NCBI GenBank assembly: GCA_903906325.1
Contig: CAIVJV010000285.1
Location: forward strand, 1 to 5,684
DNA length: 5,684 nucleotides
Direction of reading: 5' to 3'
Source of the DNA: an uncultured Gemmatimonadota bacterium
GTDB lineage: Bacteria; Gemmatimonadota; Gemmatimonadetes; Gemmatimonadales; Gemmatimonadaceae
In this document: positions 4,711 to 5,684 of the stretch, piece after piece
Numbering within the stretch: the first letter of the stretch is position 1
Layout: each line of letters opens with the position of its first letter
Position numbers and translations under genes: made by a program
Notes under the pieces: model-generated
The model's input: only the letters and a program-made list of their open reading frames with translations
What the model was told of the DNA's origin: nothing
Databases searched by the model: none

Positions 4711-5684
4711 CGTATCCGCGAGGGAATCGCGTCGGCGCCCGGCCGTCCGGCGCGGGGGCGGCCGCCGGCCACGCGAGGGGGAGGACCCCCGTGAACGGGG
4801 AGTCGCCCATCAGCACATCCACCACGCCTGCCCCTTCCGATCCTGGGAGCCAGGCCGCGATGAAGGCCGCCGAGGCCTGCAGTTCCCGATCCACGAGCAG
4901 AGGGCGTCCTGACAGGAGCACCGTGACCACCGGAACGCCGCGTGCACGGATCGTCTCGATCGTCGAGAGATCCTCGGGATGCAGCGCCGCGAGCTCGAGG
5001 GTCGTGCCATACGGTTCGAGGTTCACGGTGCGGAGCCCACCGGGGAGTGGGGGAGTGATCCGCCCCCCCGGACGGATGTCCCCCATCCCCTCGGCGTACG
5101 GCATCTCACCGATCACCACGACCGCCACATCGTGCCGATTCGCATCGGCGGCACTCCCATCGCGACTGAGGGTCGCGTCCGGCATGCGCGCATGGATGGC
5201 TTGCCAGATCGAGGTGCCCCCCTCGATCGCCTCGTTCCCATGCGTCCCCTGCCAGGCGGCGCTGAAGCCACCGCACTGATGACTCACATCATCGGCATGC
5301 TTGCCCGCCACGAGGATCCGCTGCGAGGGTCGGAGCGGGAGCACCGCGCCCTCATGGCGCAACAGGACCAATGAGCGACGGACCGCCTCGCGCGCGATGG
5401 CGCGATGGGCCTCGCACCCGAGGCGCGCCGGCGTGACGCCGGGTCGGGCCGAGGGACGTGGGCGATCGAAGAGGCCGGCTCGCAGCTTCACGCGGAGGAT
5501 CCGTCGCACCGCATCGTCGATCCGCGCCATCGGGATCGCGCCGGAGGCGACCCCTGCGGCCAGCCCGTCGAGGCGCCGGCGCCAATCGGTGGCGCACATG
5601 ATCATGTCGACGCCCGCATTGACCGAGTGGACGATCGCCGTCTCCAGCTGTTCGTCGACCTGATCCACGCCGTCCCAGTCCGAG
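4694..5684 (-). CDS. GH3 beta-glucosidase / exo-beta-glucanase, C-terminal part (5' truncated by window)
   Basis: The frame is open from the window edge (5684) to the TGA at 4696-4694, giving 329 visible residues; the N-terminal TIM-barrel part lies outside. The first complete codons read SDWDG (5683-5669). The Asp of SDW (5680-5678) matches the GH3 nucleophile, as in barley exoglucanase ExoI (ISDWEGID). The C-terminal alpha/beta sandwich domain is complete. It has ILVAGKHADD, then QCGGFSAAWQG, which keeps the Trp that in ExoI forms one wall of the glucose slot. GEMPYAEGMGD (5110-5078) is the motif region containing the acid/base Glu in ExoI-type enzymes. LSGRPLLVD and AAWLPGSEGAGVVDVLMGD (about 4917-4800) and the terminal FPRGYGLSLR complete the fold. 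The expected product removes glucose from non-reducing ends of beta-glucans or oligosaccharides. There is no fibronectin-III or extra C-terminal domain. Location (secreted or periplasmic) depends on the missing N-terminus. The gtg-type codon at 5668 is internal, not the start. Confidence 0.93.
   Translation of the reverse strand, partial: SDWDGVDQVDEQLETAIVHSVNAGVDMIMCATDWRRRLDGLAAGVASGAIPMARIDDAVRRILRVKLRAGLFDRPRPSARPGVTPARLGCEAHRAIAREAVRRSLVLLRHEGAVLPLRPSQRILVAGKHADDVSHQCGGFSAAWQGTHGNEAIEGGTSIWQAIHARMPDATLSRDGSAADANRHDVAVVVIGEMPYAEGMGDIRPGGRITPPLPGGLRTVNLEPYGTTLELAALHPEDLSTIETIRARGVPVVTVLLSGRPLLVDRELQASAAFIAAWLPGSEGAGVVDVLMGDSPFTGVLPLAWPAAAPAPDGRAPTRFPRGYGLSLR

Noticed and set aside
3762..5279. 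Long plus-strand open frame crossing from the symporter gene into the region opposite the GH3 gene
   Set aside because: It is a shifted frame of a clear GPH transporter and then the antisense of a clear GH3 enzyme. The predicted protein is Arg/Gly/Ala-rich with no recognisable fold.
5352..5663. Additional open frames on both strands within the GH3 region
   Set aside because: They are out-of-frame shadows of the GH3 coding sequence, which has continuous family motifs across the whole stretch.

Overview
This is a very GC-rich bacterial window with dense coding on both strands. It reads as part of a carbohydrate-utilisation locus, most likely for a beta-glucan of the laminarin or mixed-linkage type. 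The strong G/C bias at third codon positions, an outer-membrane-style lipoprotein enzyme and the mix of families would suit Gemmatimonadota or a similar high-GC Gram-negative soil or water lineage. That placement is an impression from style, not a proof. I see no RNA genes, mobile elements or CRISPR arrays.

Layout. Bases 1-1043 (+) hold the C-terminal part of a gene whose start lies outside the window. It encodes two tandem copies of a beta-sandwich-like domain joined by Pro/Thr/Ala linkers, with about 60% identity between copies by eye. After a 39-base gap containing a perfect inverted repeat and a Shine-Dalgarno sequence come three genes on the same strand. These are a ROK-family regulator with an N-terminal winged helix (1083-2339), a single-domain GH16 lipoprotein (2381-3172), and a GPH-type (MelB-like) sugar:cation symporter (3172-4707). 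The GH16 and symporter genes share a base in a TGATG junction. On the minus strand, converging on the symporter gene, is the C-terminal two-thirds or so of a GH3 beta-glucosidase/exo-glucanase (4694-5684), whose 5' end lies beyond the window. The two convergent genes overlap by 14 bases, and both stop codons lie inside one perfect 8-bp-stem palindrome.

How the parts fit. The tandem-domain protein may bind or anchor polysaccharide. The surface or periplasmic GH16 lipoprotein would cut beta-1,3- (or 1,3-1,4-) glucan internally. The GH3 enzyme would remove glucose from the ends, and the symporter would import the released sugars. The ROK protein would sense a sugar and control the cluster. Family assignments for ROK, GH16, GPH and GH3 rest on clear motifs; the shared pathway and substrate are inference from gene content.

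The least ordinary items are the uncharacterised tandem domain, the shared stop-codon palindrome, the dyad just upstream of the ROK ribosome-binding site, and a Glu-to-Thr change at the usually conserved sugar-contact position of the ROK zinc motif.
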